NCBI RefSeq assembly: GCF_900108245.1
Contig: NZ_FNUY01000001.1
Coordinates: 434,001 to 498,000 of the forward strand
DNA from: Allobosea lathyri
GTDB taxonomy: Bacteria > Pseudomonadota > Alphaproteobacteria > Rhizobiales > Beijerinckiaceae
Reading direction: 5' to 3'
DNA length: 64,000 nt
This document shows positions 50,826 to 60,946 of this stretch, piece after piece. The position numbers and the translations under genes were made by a program. The notes below the pieces were generated by a model. That model was not told the origin of the DNA and did no database searches. It worked only from the letters and a program-made list of their open reading frames with translations. Position 1 is the first letter of the stretch; every line of letters begins with the position of its first letter.

Positions 50826-50850
50826 TTCATAATTATGCGATGTATATGAA
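50826..50850. promoter_or_regulatory. Candidate LysR operator upstream of the Dpp importer
   Basis: TTCATA (50826-50831) and TATGAA (50845-50850) form an inverted repeat with a 13-base spacer; a shorter perfect palindrome CATAATTATG sits at 50828-50837. It ends 21 bases before the LysR start, in the 234-base divergent gap. Confidence 0.45.
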
Positions 50851-50871
50851 CTCAGGTTATGGCCAGGCTGC

Positions 50872-51777
50872 ATGAACTACCGGCAGGTCGAGGTTTTCAA
50901 AGCGATCATGGATTCCGGTTCCATCACGGAAGCCGCGGTCATGCTGCGCATATCGCAGCCGGCTGTCAGCAAGGCGCTGAAACAGCTCGAGGGCGAGCTG
51001 GGACTGCAGCTCTTTTCGCGCACCACGAAGGGGATCGCCGCGACTGAAGAAGCGCGAGCGCTCTATGCCGAGGTCGAGCGCACCTATTTCGGCATGCAGA
51101 ATCTGGCGCGTTTTGCAGCCAATCTGCGCGATCGCAAGCAGGGCCGTGTCGTGGTCAGCACCATTCCAGCGCTTGGCATCGAGTGGCTGCCGGCTGTGGT
51201 GGCCGGGTTTTCCGCAGCTCACCCGCATGTCACGATTTCGCTGCACTCGAGCAACTCGACGGACGCAGCCCGGCTTGTCGGTACGGGCGAGATCGATCTC
51301 GGTATCGCTCAGCTTCGCAGCGAGGAATATAATCTGTCGCGTCGCAAGCTGTTCGATCTCGAAGGGGTCATCGTCTTGCCCGCTGGGCACCGCCTGGCGA
51401 GCAGGCCCGACATCCGCGCGGAGGACTTGGCCGACGAGACGATCGTGGCGCTTGGACCCGATGACGAGTTCCGACGCAGGCTGACCCAGGCTCTGGATGC
51501 TGCGAGCCTGCGCTATCGTTCGATGATCGATGCGAGTTTGGCGGTTACCGTCTGCACCCTCGTCGCCGCGGGCTGCGGCGTCGGTATCGTGGACAGCGAA
51601 GCTGCACGCACCCAGACTGGAAAGGGCCTGGTCTTTCGCGCCTTCAGTCCCCGGATACGCGTGCCAATCTATCTGTTTCGTCAGCGCGGCAGGCCGACGA
51701 GCAAGCTGGTGGAGGCGTTCAGCGCCGCCCTGTCGCCGCCGCCGTCCTTTCGCCGGGACGGCGATAGCGGCGAATGA
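50872..51777 (+). CDS. LysR-family regulator
   Basis: 301 residues. HTH at about 1-60 (YRQVEVFKAIMDSGSITEAA, then SQPAVSKALKQLEGELGLQL), then a periplasmic-binding-like effector domain (RVVVSTIPALGIEWLPAVVA, VGTGEIDLGIAQL, ADETIVALGPDDE). Divergent from the Dpp-type importer operon and almost certainly its regulator. Relatives with this HTH spacing (NocR/OccR group) respond to opines or amino acids, which agrees with the guess about the importer's ligand, but the effector is not shown by sequence. Confidence 0.92.
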   Translation: MNYRQVEVFKAIMDSGSITEAAVMLRISQPAVSKALKQLEGELGLQLFSRTTKGIAATEEARALYAEVERTYFGMQNLARFAANLRDRKQGRVVVSTIPALGIEWLPAVVAGFSAAHPHVTISLHSSNSTDAARLVGTGEIDLGIAQLRSEEYNLSRRKLFDLEGVIVLPAGHRLASRPDIRAEDLADETIVALGPDDEFRRRLTQALDAASLRYRSMIDASLAVTVCTLVAAGCGVGIVDSEAARTQTGKGLVFRAFSPRIRVPIYLFRQRGRPTSKLVEAFSAALSPPPSFRRDGDSGE

Positions 51778-51964
51778 CAGCTGCGCCGTTGCCCTGCAGG
51801 ATGTTGATACGGGCGGCAATCGCTCGCAAAGCCAGAAAATCTGGCCTGCCGGTGCTCCGAGACCAGGCACGGCATCCACAGCGAAGCTCCGCTGCGGGGC
51901 TGACAGCAGCCAGCCTTCAATCGTACCCAGCGACATCCGGTCGCCAGTCGAAGGAGAACGCGCG

Positions 51965-52321
51965 ATGCTTCGTTGCGTCCGCATCATCATGATCTTCGTC
52001 GACAACCCCGCGCACGCCGCCAACTGGTGGGCCGGATTCTTCGAGGCCGAGGTCCATCTCGATGTGAACGGCTCGAACGTCTATGCTTGGCTGGAGATCG
52101 ATGGCGTGGAACTGGGCTTTCATCAGGCCTCAGCCGAGAAGAACCCTTCCGGCAGAAGCACGGTGCCGTATTGGGCCGTCGATGATCTCGATGCTCAACG
52201 CCAGCTCTTCCTCGACGCCGGCTGCGCTCATCTGCGTGGTCCGCTGGAGATCAGCCCCGGACGACGCGTCTGTCAGCTGACCGACCCGTTCGGAACGGCC
52301 TTCGGCCTGGAGGGCCCATAG
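51965..52321 (+). CDS. VOC/glyoxalase superfamily protein
   Basis: 118 residues from ATG 51965 with AAGGAG upstream. One VOC beta-alpha-beta-beta-beta module pair: VRIIMIFVDNPAHAANWWAG, then VNGSNVYAWLEIDGVELGFH and a second half PYWAVDDLDAQRQLF, ending CQLTDPFGTAFGLEG. Metal ligand candidates His/Glu are present but not all at standard positions. Function within VOC (dioxygenase, isomerase, resistance) cannot be assigned. It follows LysR on the same strand by 187 bases and appears to be a separate unit. Confidence 0.82.
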   Translation: MLRCVRIIMIFVDNPAHAANWWAGFFEAEVHLDVNGSNVYAWLEIDGVELGFHQASAEKNPSGRSTVPYWAVDDLDAQRQLFLDAGCAHLRGPLEISPGRRVCQLTDPFGTAFGLEGP

Positions 52322-52387
52322 GCGCGAACACGAACGACGCCCGGCTCTTTCAGGGCGCCGGGCGCCCAATCATCGTCGCTGTGGCAA

Positions 52388-52843
52388 TTATCCGCGACGA
52401 GGCGGGTGCGGGGGCCGGGCTACGCCGCTCTCACCGGTCAAAGGGCGCCAGAAGGCAGGTCGAACGACCTTGCCGGTCTGGCTGATCCATACACCGCCTT
52501 CTTCCCCCGGCTTCCACCAGATTCGTTGCTCACGCGGCGTCTCGTCGGGAAGGACGGCTTCCAGGACGACCGGCACTCCACCGGGATCCGCCTTGGGGGC
52601 CGTACGAACCGGCTGCCAGCTGTTTGGGGGAGCTTTCGATATGTCTCTTTTTGGCAGCAGCTCTTCTGCCTTGTTCAGCAGAGCCAGCAGCTGTCGCGAC
52701 TTCCATCTTTCAACATACCCGCCATCTCGACTTTCAAATTCGTCACAGGCGCAGCGCCGCACATAGCTCGTCAGATCGTGTAATGCCTGCGCCAGCTGGC
52801 TATTCTGCGCCTTCAAATTCGCTACGCTCTCCTTGGTCGCCAT
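52388..52843 (-). CDS. Hypothetical protein, 151 residues
   Basis: Not recognised. From ATG 52843 the protein begins with a helical, weakly coiled segment (ESVANLKAQNSQLAQALHDL), then a stretch with Cys-Ala-Cys and acidic residues (CACDEFESRDGGYVER). The second half is Pro/Trp-rich (PPNSWQPVRTAPKADPGG, QRIWWKPGEEGGVWISQTG). Such tails resemble phage or plasmid-borne DUF551-like hydrophilic proteins, but I cannot claim a family. It stands alone between the VOC gene and a small membrane ORF. The reading frame is open further upstream to 52915. Confidence 0.6.
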   Translation of the reverse strand: MATKESVANLKAQNSQLAQALHDLTSYVRRCACDEFESRDGGYVERWKSRQLLALLNKAEELLPKRDISKAPPNSWQPVRTAPKADPGGVPVVLEAVLPDETPREQRIWWKPGEEGGVWISQTGKVVRPAFWRPLTGESGVARPPHPPRRG

Positions 52844-53266
52844 ACGAGCCCTCACGCCAGTTTTACCTCCCCCGATAAAATCTGATCCGGAATCGCACCT
52901 GTCTCCACCTCCCAAATGGGGGCAAAGGTAAAATTTAAGCGACGCTGCGAGGGGAACGGAGCAAAAATCACCCGCTTGCTCTGCGTTGGAGGGCCGAATC
53001 TTGTCCCTCTCGGAGGCTAACGCTCCGTTTCCAGTACGAAGGCGACAGCAGCCGGACTGGCGCGCGATGGACCGAAATCACGTCATCCAGTAATTCCAGC
53101 CGTACCATCCCACTGGGACGGCAAGAAGCATGATCGCGGTTACGCATATGGCGAGAGTCATATTGTATCCCCCAGATGGACAATCATAGGTTGAACTGTC
53201 TGGGTAGGCACTTTGTTCCGCGTGTGCGCTTCGGCGGCAAGCCGACCTGCAGGGAGTCTCGCGGGA
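52844..53266. other. Gap with one possible micro-gene
   Basis: 423 bases. Apart from the 27-codon membrane ORF at 53078-53161 I see no gene, RNA or strong hairpin. Local G/A runs at 52905-52935 are purine-rich. Confidence 0.5.
53078..53161 (-). CDS. Possible 27-residue single-span membrane peptide
   Basis: ATG 53161 to TGA 53078 encodes MTLAICVTAIMLLAVPVGWY plus a short aromatic tail (GWNYWMT). A GGGG stretch lies eight bases upstream as a modest ribosome site. The hydrophobic core of about 18 residues with a Trp/Tyr-rich C-terminal interface fits a small membrane protein. There is no homologue I recognise, and a frame this short can occur by chance. Confidence 0.4.
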   Translation of the reverse strand: MTLAICVTAIMLLAVPVGWYGWNYWMT

Positions 53267-53566
53267 TCAGCGAGCGGCGAGCCGGCTCTTTGGATCGATA
53301 TCTGCGATCTGCTCGAACGCTGCTCCTATCGAATGAAGGCTTCGCCAAGCAACGCGTGCGGTTCGGTTGAGATCCAGGGCCGGAACCGACAGCTCGAAAA
53401 TCTCCGGAACATCGAACCCGATCGGCACGCGAAGCTTCACGCCGGAGGCGGATACGTCACGCACCATGCAGGGGTACGAGCGCGAGCCGCCGATGGCCCG
53501 GATCGAGCCGGATTGAACCATCCGCTTGCGGGTATGGCGCCGATCTTCTGAACCGTCCGACAACAA
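53267..53566 (-). CDS. PilZ-domain protein (c-di-GMP receptor)
   Basis: 99 residues, essentially one PilZ domain. The c-di-GMP motif is RRHTRKR near residue 9 (RxxxR), and the second motif appears as VRDVSASGVKLRVP (DxSxxG type). No ATG fits; a TTG at 53566 or 53563 after TGGGGATTCG is the likely start. Single-domain PilZ proteins relay c-di-GMP levels to motility or envelope functions. A GGDEF cyclase is encoded 2 kb away at 55712, but no direct link is shown. Confidence 0.8.
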   Translation of the reverse strand: MLSDGSEDRRHTRKRMVQSGSIRAIGGSRSYPCMVRDVSASGVKLRVPIGFDVPEIFELSVPALDLNRTARVAWRSLHSIGAAFEQIADIDPKSRLAAR

Positions 53567-53692
53567 CGAATCCCCAGGTAGCGATGTGGGGCCACACTAC
53601 TCGTTGCCGGCCGCCGGTCCAGAAAGAACGAGCATCGATTTTGCCAGTGGTGCTGTTTGCGCCGGCTGGCGAGCCCAAGGGAATTTTGCGGC

Positions 53693-54124
53693 TCAGCGCA
53701 GCTTCAGCGCCCTGATCGCAGCACCGAGGCCGGGGTCGTCGACGAGGTCGGCTGCATCATGCAGCTTGAACCAATGGAACAGACGCTCGCCACGCTCGGG
53801 CCAGTTCTCGAGCTGACGCTCCGCATCGAGAATGAACAGCGAGACCTTGCAGAGCGCGAAATGGTCGCGCATTCGCTTCCAGTAGATGTAGCGCCCGACC
53901 GGTTTTTTCTCGATCCGGCCGACGACCCCGGCTTCCTCGCGCGCTTCCCGTGCGGCGGCCTCGCTGTCGTCCACGCCCTTGATCGGCCAGCCCTTCGGCA
54001 CGATCCAGCGGCGCGTGGTGCGCGTCGTGATCAACATGATCTCGAATACGCCATCAGCGACCCGGCGGATCGGCAGGGCGGCGACTTGCGAGCGTGGTTT
54101 GCCACGCATCCGCTTCATCTTCAT
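53693..54124 (-). CDS. Nudix hydrolase
   Basis: 143 residues from ATG 54124 (GGAGG at 54137-54141); an in-frame ATG at 54202 gives 26 extra residues without support. The Nudix box is intact in GVDDSEAAAREAREEAGVVG (G-x5-E-x7-REUxEExGU). The PKGWPIKG segment before it is typical of the diphosphoinositol-polyphosphate/Ap-type (DIPP-like) Nudix group common in Rhizobiales. Cleaves nucleoside-diphosphate-type bonds; substrate unassigned. Stands alone. Confidence 0.87.
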   Translation of the reverse strand: MKMKRMRGKPRSQVAALPIRRVADGVFEIMLITTRTTRRWIVPKGWPIKGVDDSEAAAREAREEAGVVGRIEKKPVGRYIYWKRMRDHFALCKVSLFILDAERQLENWPERGERLFHWFKLHDAADLVDDPGLGAAIRALKLR

Positions 54125-54346
54125 CGAATCGTTAGCCCTCCTTCGCAAGTGGGAGAATAAACCATCCGGGCGTCTATGAAAATGGAACGTTTGCGTCATC
54201 AATCATTGCGATGCTGGCGCGGCATCCCGAGCAGCGGAGGTCTTGCTCTTCCGGCCAGTGTCGGATGGCCAACTCCACCGCGCCGATCCGGCCATGCCTT
54301 GCCGATCGACGGGACTTGTGATCGAGGATATTGCCCGGAGGTGGCC

Positions 54347-55132
54347 ATGGTTTCGCTGATTCAGCTCATAGCGGCGCATTCGGATGCGACGATCCTGGTT
54401 GTCGGGGCTGTTTCTACGGTTGCCCTTGCGCTGGCGCTTGCCTTTGCCGCGCATCACATCTGGTTTGCAGGGCGCCTCGATGCCCTCGAGGAACACACCA
54501 AGCTCGCCGAACTCGTCCACGGCAGCCTGCTCGCTTTTACCGTTTTCGTCCTCGCTCTCGTGCTGTCCGACGTGCGCACGAATCTTGGGCGGGCGGATGA
54601 TGCCGTATCGCGCGAGGGCTCATTCGTTGCGCGCCTGGACCGCGATCTCGGAAGCCTCGGCGGTGAGGAAACCGTGCGAGCGCGCGGAAGCCTTCGGGCC
54701 TATATCGACACGATCGTCAGGGACGAATGGTATTCGCTTTCGCTCAGGGACCCCGCGCTCGCTGCGAACAGCGACCAGGCGCTCGCGACGCTTGTAGCAG
54801 GCGTCCGCGCAGCCGGCGCGGCCCACCCGGAATCCGCGGGGGCTCTCAGGGGGCTGCTGGATAAGCTTGAAGAGTACCGGCAGGGACGCCTGGAGGCTGC
54901 GACGAAATCGGTCCCCAGCATCTTCTGGTGGATGATCGCCGTCTTCCTGCTCGGCGCCATGGCGATGAACGGCCGCCACAAGCTCAACTGGACGGCTGTC
55001 TCGTTGATCGCGATCCATATGGCCGCCATCGGAATGGTGCTCGCCCTGATCGTCATCATGGACGAACCATTCCGGGGCGAGACGAGCATTTCGACGGCGC
55101 CCCTGACGAAGGCGCTTGCCACGCGGCCGTGA
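54347..55132 (+). CDS. DUF4239-type membrane protein
   Basis: 261 residues from ATG 54347 (GGAG upstream). Two hydrophobic helices at the N-terminus (ILVVGAVSTVALALALAFAA, then LLAFTVFVLALVLSDV), a cytoplasmic helical middle containing DAVSREGSFVARLDRDLGSL, and two more helices at the C-terminus (FWWMIAVFLLGAMAM, LIAIHMAAIGMVLALIVIM). This four-helix bestrophin-like layout matches DUF4239, a family of unknown function that some suggest forms channels. Monocistronic as far as visible. Confidence 0.72.
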   Translation: MVSLIQLIAAHSDATILVVGAVSTVALALALAFAAHHIWFAGRLDALEEHTKLAELVHGSLLAFTVFVLALVLSDVRTNLGRADDAVSREGSFVARLDRDLGSLGGEETVRARGSLRAYIDTIVRDEWYSLSLRDPALAANSDQALATLVAGVRAAGAAHPESAGALRGLLDKLEEYRQGRLEAATKSVPSIFWWMIAVFLLGAMAMNGRHKLNWTAVSLIAIHMAAIGMVLALIVIMDEPFRGETSISTAPLTKALATRP

Positions 55133-55194
55133 CGCGCTGTGGCGGCACGGGCTCATGGCCCGCACCGCGTGCCGAATTGATCGGGCGCCGTTCG

Positions 55195-55515
55195 CTACTG
55201 AATGATTCCGCGCTTCTCGCCGAATCCCTCAATGTAGCAGCGGCAGCTCGAGCCGACCGGCGTAGGCCGGGTCTCGCAGGTTCCGCGCGACGTCTCGCAC
55301 ATGTCGCCGAAGCGCCGCGCCCTGTAGGGCCGGTCATAGCCCCGGTCATCATTGTAGCGGGGCCGGTCGTAGCCATAAGGCGGCGGTGGGCGATCATAGT
55401 CGTAACGCGGCGGCGGCGGCCGGCCATAGGGATCGTAATATTGTGCGCCGGCAGGAGCCGCGCTCAGCAGGACAACGCCGGTGAGGGCTGCGAAGGCGAG
55501 CTTTCTGGTTAGCAT
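55195..55515 (-). CDS. Secreted Pro/Tyr/Arg-rich small protein
   Basis: 106 residues. Signal peptide (LAFAALTGVVLLSAAPAGAQ) followed by a low-complexity YDPYGRPPPPRYDYDRPPPP type region to about residue 65, then a four-cysteine C-terminal segment (GDMCETSRGTCETRP, SSCRCYIEGFGEKRG). Probably periplasmic or surface-exposed with disulfides. Similar proteins recur in Bosea, Methylobacterium and Bradyrhizobium with no known role. It converges on the DUF4239 gene. Confidence 0.78.
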   Translation of the reverse strand: MLTRKLAFAALTGVVLLSAAPAGAQYYDPYGRPPPPRYDYDRPPPPYGYDRPRYNDDRGYDRPYRARRFGDMCETSRGTCETRPTPVGSSCRCYIEGFGEKRGIIQ

Positions 55516-55711
55516 GCCTGGTCTCCTAAGCTTGGCCCATCCATGACGAATCGATTGAGGGCGGGCACCGAACCTTCTCGTAGCAGCCGCCGCATGAACG
55601 GTTCCTGACTTGCCGCCAGCGCGGCTTTCTCAGGGGCGCGATGCACGATCGCCTAGAATGCGAAGGATTGCGCTGACGGAGTTTTAGGCGGGAATCGATA
55701 GATGCGTGCCC

Positions 55712-56845
55712 ATGCACTATCTCGCGCGACCACGCAGACGGGCCTCACGGCTGCCGGCGGAGATTGAGATCGAGATCATCTCTCGGCTCTTTCAGGCGCT
55801 GCCGCAGATCCTGTGCATTTCGACGGGCCTCATCATCGGCTCTGTCATCATGGCCGTGCAGACCGGGGCTGGCATTTTCTGGTGGATTACGGGCGCCGCT
55901 GTCGCCACCACGGGGGCGCGAATTGCCAATATCATCGGCTTCAAGCGCCGGGATCCATCGCGGCGCCTGACCTTGAAGGAGGCACGGCGCTGGGAGGCCG
56001 GCTACGCCTACGCCGCCTTTGCCTTCACAGCGGTTCTGGCGGTGCTGACCATCACGGTCTTCAGGCTGGATTATCAGGGTGGGCATGTTCTCAGCCTGGG
56101 CCTGACCATGGCGCTGACCTCAGGCTCCTCTCTGCGCACGCTGCGCTACTGGATCTGCGCCGGGCTCTCGACACTCGCGATGGGCACGCTGATCGCCGCC
56201 TTCCTGATGTCGGGCGACCCGCTCTATCAGGCGCTCAGCCTGCTCCTGGCCGTCTATCTCTATTCGATCTACGAGGGCTCGGACCACATCATCGGCCAGT
56301 TCGAGGAGCTTCTGATCGCCCGCCGGGAGCTCGACTTCGCCGCCCGTCACGATCCTCTGACCGGCCTGGTGAATCGTCGGGGCCTCGATCAGGTTCTCGC
56401 AGAAGCCTGCGAGCGGGACGAGGCGCTGGGCCTGCTCCTGCTTGACCTCGACGGCTTCAAGCAGGTCAACGACCTGCATGGCCATTCCGCCGGTGACGAT
56501 CTGCTGAAGCAGGTTGCGCAGCGCCTGCTGGCGATGATCCGTTCGGAGGATCTCCTGGCGCGCCTGGGCGGCGACGAGTTCGCTATCGTGATCCGAGATA
56601 CCGACGATGTCGAGAAACTGGCCGAAGTGGCGAACCGCGCCGTACTCGCGATCAGCAGGCCGTTCACCGTGCTCGGCAATATCGTCAGGGTCGGCACCAG
56701 CGTCGGCGTCGCCGTCAAGGCATCCGACGATCGCACGGTCTGGACTGCCGAGACACTGACGCGTTCGGCGGATGGCGCGCTGTACGATGCCAAACGCGCC
56801 GGCAAGGGCCGTTCGAGGGTCGCCCTCTGGGACGACGCGGCCTAG
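55712..56845 (+). CDS. Membrane diguanylate cyclase (GGDEF)
   Basis: 377 residues. About six hydrophobic helices in the first 190 residues (ILCISTGLIIGSVIMAVQTG, FAFTAVLAVLTITVFRL, LTMALTSGSSLRTLRYWICA) form a sensor of MASE type. The C-terminal catalytic domain starts DFAARHDPLTGLVNRRGLDQ and carries the full active site RLGGDEFAIVIRD. The allosteric I-site RxxD (RSED) is five residues before GGDEF, so product inhibition is expected. No EAL domain. Start at ATG 55712; a GTG lies two codons upstream. Confidence 0.92.
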   Translation: MHYLARPRRRASRLPAEIEIEIISRLFQALPQILCISTGLIIGSVIMAVQTGAGIFWWITGAAVATTGARIANIIGFKRRDPSRRLTLKEARRWEAGYAYAAFAFTAVLAVLTITVFRLDYQGGHVLSLGLTMALTSGSSLRTLRYWICAGLSTLAMGTLIAAFLMSGDPLYQALSLLLAVYLYSIYEGSDHIIGQFEELLIARRELDFAARHDPLTGLVNRRGLDQVLAEACERDEALGLLLLDLDGFKQVNDLHGHSAGDDLLKQVAQRLLAMIRSEDLLARLGGDEFAIVIRDTDDVEKLAEVANRAVLAISRPFTVLGNIVRVGTSVGVAVKASDDRTVWTAETLTRSADGALYDAKRAGKGRSRVALWDDAA

Positions 56846-56911
56846 CCAGCGCCATATCGAGTTGCCGCGCTGCGACCCAGTCGCGACACGGCGCGCAGGC
56901 CATTCTCGCCG

Positions 56912-58903
<1,992 letters not shown>

Positions 58904-58950
58904 GGGGTGCCGATCATCGGGAGAGCAGGAAGCGCTTGCGAGCCAAAGCC

Positions 58951-59095
58951 GTCATTCCGGGGCGACCCGCAGGGTCGAGCCCGGAACCCATAACCACTGT
59001 CGTTCTCGAAGAAGGCGACACGGTTGGGAGCCTCGCTAGGCAAATCCTGCGGTTATGGGTTCCGGGCTCAGGCCTTCGGCCTGCCCCGGAATGAC
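58951..59095. repeat. Structured intergenic repeat, copy A
   Basis: 145 bases bounded by inverted 12-mers GTCATTCCGGGG and CCCCGGAATGAC. An inner perfect 19-bp inverted pair lies at 58977-58995 and 59051-59069 (core GAGCCCGGAACCCATAACC). Between outer and inner arms are small hairpins on each side: CGACCC-GCA-GGGTCG and CAGGCC-TTC-GGCCTG. The fold is cruciform or clover-like. Lies between the two carboxylase genes. Confidence 0.85.
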
Positions 59096-59119
59096 GGCGG
59101 AGGTCTTCGCGCATTGCCG

Positions 59120-60694
59120 TCACATCCTGTAGACAGGGCGCGGGGAGGTGTCGTGCGGCTCGCCGGCCGACAATGCCAGGCACAGGCCCATCACGTCGCG
59201 GGTCTGCCGGGGCTCGATGATGCCATCGTCCCAGAGCCGCGCCGTGGCGTAATACGGGTCGCTCTGTTCTTCGAACTGGGCGCGTGTCTTGGCGTCGAGT
59301 GCGGCGATGGCTGCCTCGTCGGCATTGCCCTTGAGGCTCTGCCGGCGAAGCTCGGTCACGACATTGGCCGCGACGTCCGGGCTCATCGTCGCGATACGCG
59401 CATTGGGCCAGGAAAACAGGAAGCGCGGCCGGAAACCCCGCCCGCACATGCCGTAATTGCCGGCGCCATACGAGCCGCCGATCAGCACGGTGTATTTCGG
59501 CACGCGCGCATTCGAGACCGCGTACACCAGCTTGGCCGAGTGCTTGGCGATGCCGCCGCGCTCGGCCTCCGTGCCGACCATGAAGCCGGTGATGTTCTGC
59601 AGGAAGAGCAGCGGAATCTGGCGCTGGTCGCAGAGCTCGATGAAATGCGCGCCCTTCACGGCCGATTCCGAGAACAGCACGCCGTTATTGGCGATGATCC
59701 CGACCGGGAAACCGTGGATATGGGCAAAGCCCGTCACCAGCGTGGCGCCATAGTCGGGCTTGAACGCGTTGAAGACGCTGCCATCGACGATGCGCGCGAT
59801 CACCTCGCGCACGTCATAGGGGCGGCGCAGATCGGTCGGGACGATGTGTTCGAGCTCGTCGGGATCGAGCTTGGGTGCTGTGGGGGTGGTCGTTGGCACG
59901 GCGAGGCGGCCGCTCTCGCCAAGCGAGCCTACGATCTCTCGCAGCTTCGCCAAACCCTCCATCTCGGAAAGGACCAGATGATCAGCGACGCCCGAGACCT
60001 GTGTGTGCATCTCGGCGCCGCCCAAGGTCTCGCCATCGACGATCTCGTGGATGGCGGCCTTCACGATCGGCGGACCGCCCAGATGGATGCGGCCGGTGCC
60101 CTTGACCATGATGACCTCGTCCGACAGCGCCGGGATATAGGCCCCGCCGGCTGTCGCGCCGCCGAAGACGATCGAGATCTGCGGGATGCCCGCCGCCGAC
60201 ATTCGGCATTGGTTGTAGAAGGAGCCGCCGAAATGGTCGCGATCCGGAAAGACCCGGTCCTGCTCGGGCAGGAAGGCTCCGCCACAATCGACGAGATAGA
60301 GGCAGGGCAGGCGATGCTCTTCGGCAATCTCCTGCGCGCGCAGATGCTTGCGCACCGTCTCGGCGAAGAAGGAGCCGCCTTTCACCGTCGCGTCGTTGGC
60401 GATCAGCATGCAGGCACAGCCATTGACGATGCCGATGCCGGTGACGATGCCCGCGCCGGGCACCTCATTGGCATAAAGCCCCCAGGCGGCGAGCGGCGAG
60501 AGTTCGAGAAACGGCGTCTGCGGATCGAGCAGCAGGTCGATCCGCTCGCGCACCATGATCTTGCCGCGCGCTTCATGGCGCTCGCGCATCTTCGCGCCGC
60601 CGCCAGCTGCGACATGGGCGTTGCGCTCGCGCAGCGTTGCGAGCATGGCCGATAGCGGGGGAGGGGCAGCCGCCGTTGTTGTTGATTGTGACAT
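59120..60694 (-). CDS. Acyl-CoA carboxylase carboxyltransferase beta subunit (MccB-like)
   Basis: 524 residues from ATG 60694 (GGAGG upstream; the frame open to 60727 is not needed). Crotonase-fold carboxyltransferase: RERIDLLLDPQTPFLELSPL, ANDATVKGGSFFAETVRKHL, LVDCGGAFLPEQDRVFPDRD, FNQ-type substrate loop FYNQCRMSAAGIPQ and GGATAGGAYIPALSDE in the N half; GSYGAGNYGMCGRGFRPRF in the C half. The pattern is close to methylcrotonoyl-CoA carboxylase beta. Divergent from the acyl-CoA dehydrogenase gene with a repeat and an operator between. Confidence 0.92.
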   Translation of the reverse strand: MSQSTTTAAAPPPLSAMLATLRERNAHVAAGGGAKMRERHEARGKIMVRERIDLLLDPQTPFLELSPLAAWGLYANEVPGAGIVTGIGIVNGCACMLIANDATVKGGSFFAETVRKHLRAQEIAEEHRLPCLYLVDCGGAFLPEQDRVFPDRDHFGGSFYNQCRMSAAGIPQISIVFGGATAGGAYIPALSDEVIMVKGTGRIHLGGPPIVKAAIHEIVDGETLGGAEMHTQVSGVADHLVLSEMEGLAKLREIVGSLGESGRLAVPTTTPTAPKLDPDELEHIVPTDLRRPYDVREVIARIVDGSVFNAFKPDYGATLVTGFAHIHGFPVGIIANNGVLFSESAVKGAHFIELCDQRQIPLLFLQNITGFMVGTEAERGGIAKHSAKLVYAVSNARVPKYTVLIGGSYGAGNYGMCGRGFRPRFLFSWPNARIATMSPDVAANVVTELRRQSLKGNADEAAIAALDAKTRAQFEEQSDPYYATARLWDDGIIEPRQTRDVMGLCLALSAGEPHDTSPRPVYRM

Positions 60695-60722
60695 GGACCT
60701 CCGACCTCTTCTGCAAAGGCGC

Positions 60723-60828
60723 GTCATTCCGGGCGTAGCGAAGCGAAGACCCGGAATCCATCGAAGGGCTTTGGCGCTCTATGATGGATTCCGGATCGGC
60801 GCCGCTGACGCGGCTTGTCCGGAATGAC
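60723..60828. repeat. Structured intergenic repeat, copy B (shorter variant)
   Basis: 106 bases bounded by GTCATTCCGG (60723-60732) and CCGGAATGAC (60819-60828), with an inner imperfect pair around CCCGGAATCCATC / GATGGATTCCGG. Same outer arms as copies A and C but a different central part. Lies between the divergent mccB-like and acyl-CoA dehydrogenase genes, upstream of the probable operator. Confidence 0.78.
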
Positions 60829-60889
60829 GGCACATCCTGTCGTGCCAGTGAAGAAACCGAGAGACGACTTGAACGTCTCGGCCAATTCA

Positions 60890-60909
60890 CCTACCGTCCG
60901 TTAGGTAGG
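60890..60909. promoter_or_regulatory. Candidate TetR operator upstream of acyl-CoA dehydrogenase
   Basis: CCTACCGTCCGTTAGGTAGG: perfect 6-bp arms with an 8-base spacer, 37 bases before the dehydrogenase ATG. TTGAAC at 60869-60874 is a possible -35 with the palindrome over the -10 position. The TetR gene at 62313 is the natural candidate to bind it. Confidence 0.55.
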
Positions 60910-60946
60910 CGGATTGAGCCGCATAGGTCAAGCGTGGGAGAACGCC

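Noticed and set aside
59024..60655. 543-codon open frame on the plus strand
   Set aside because: Antisense to the carboxyltransferase beta gene, which has unmistakable carboxyltransferase motifs.
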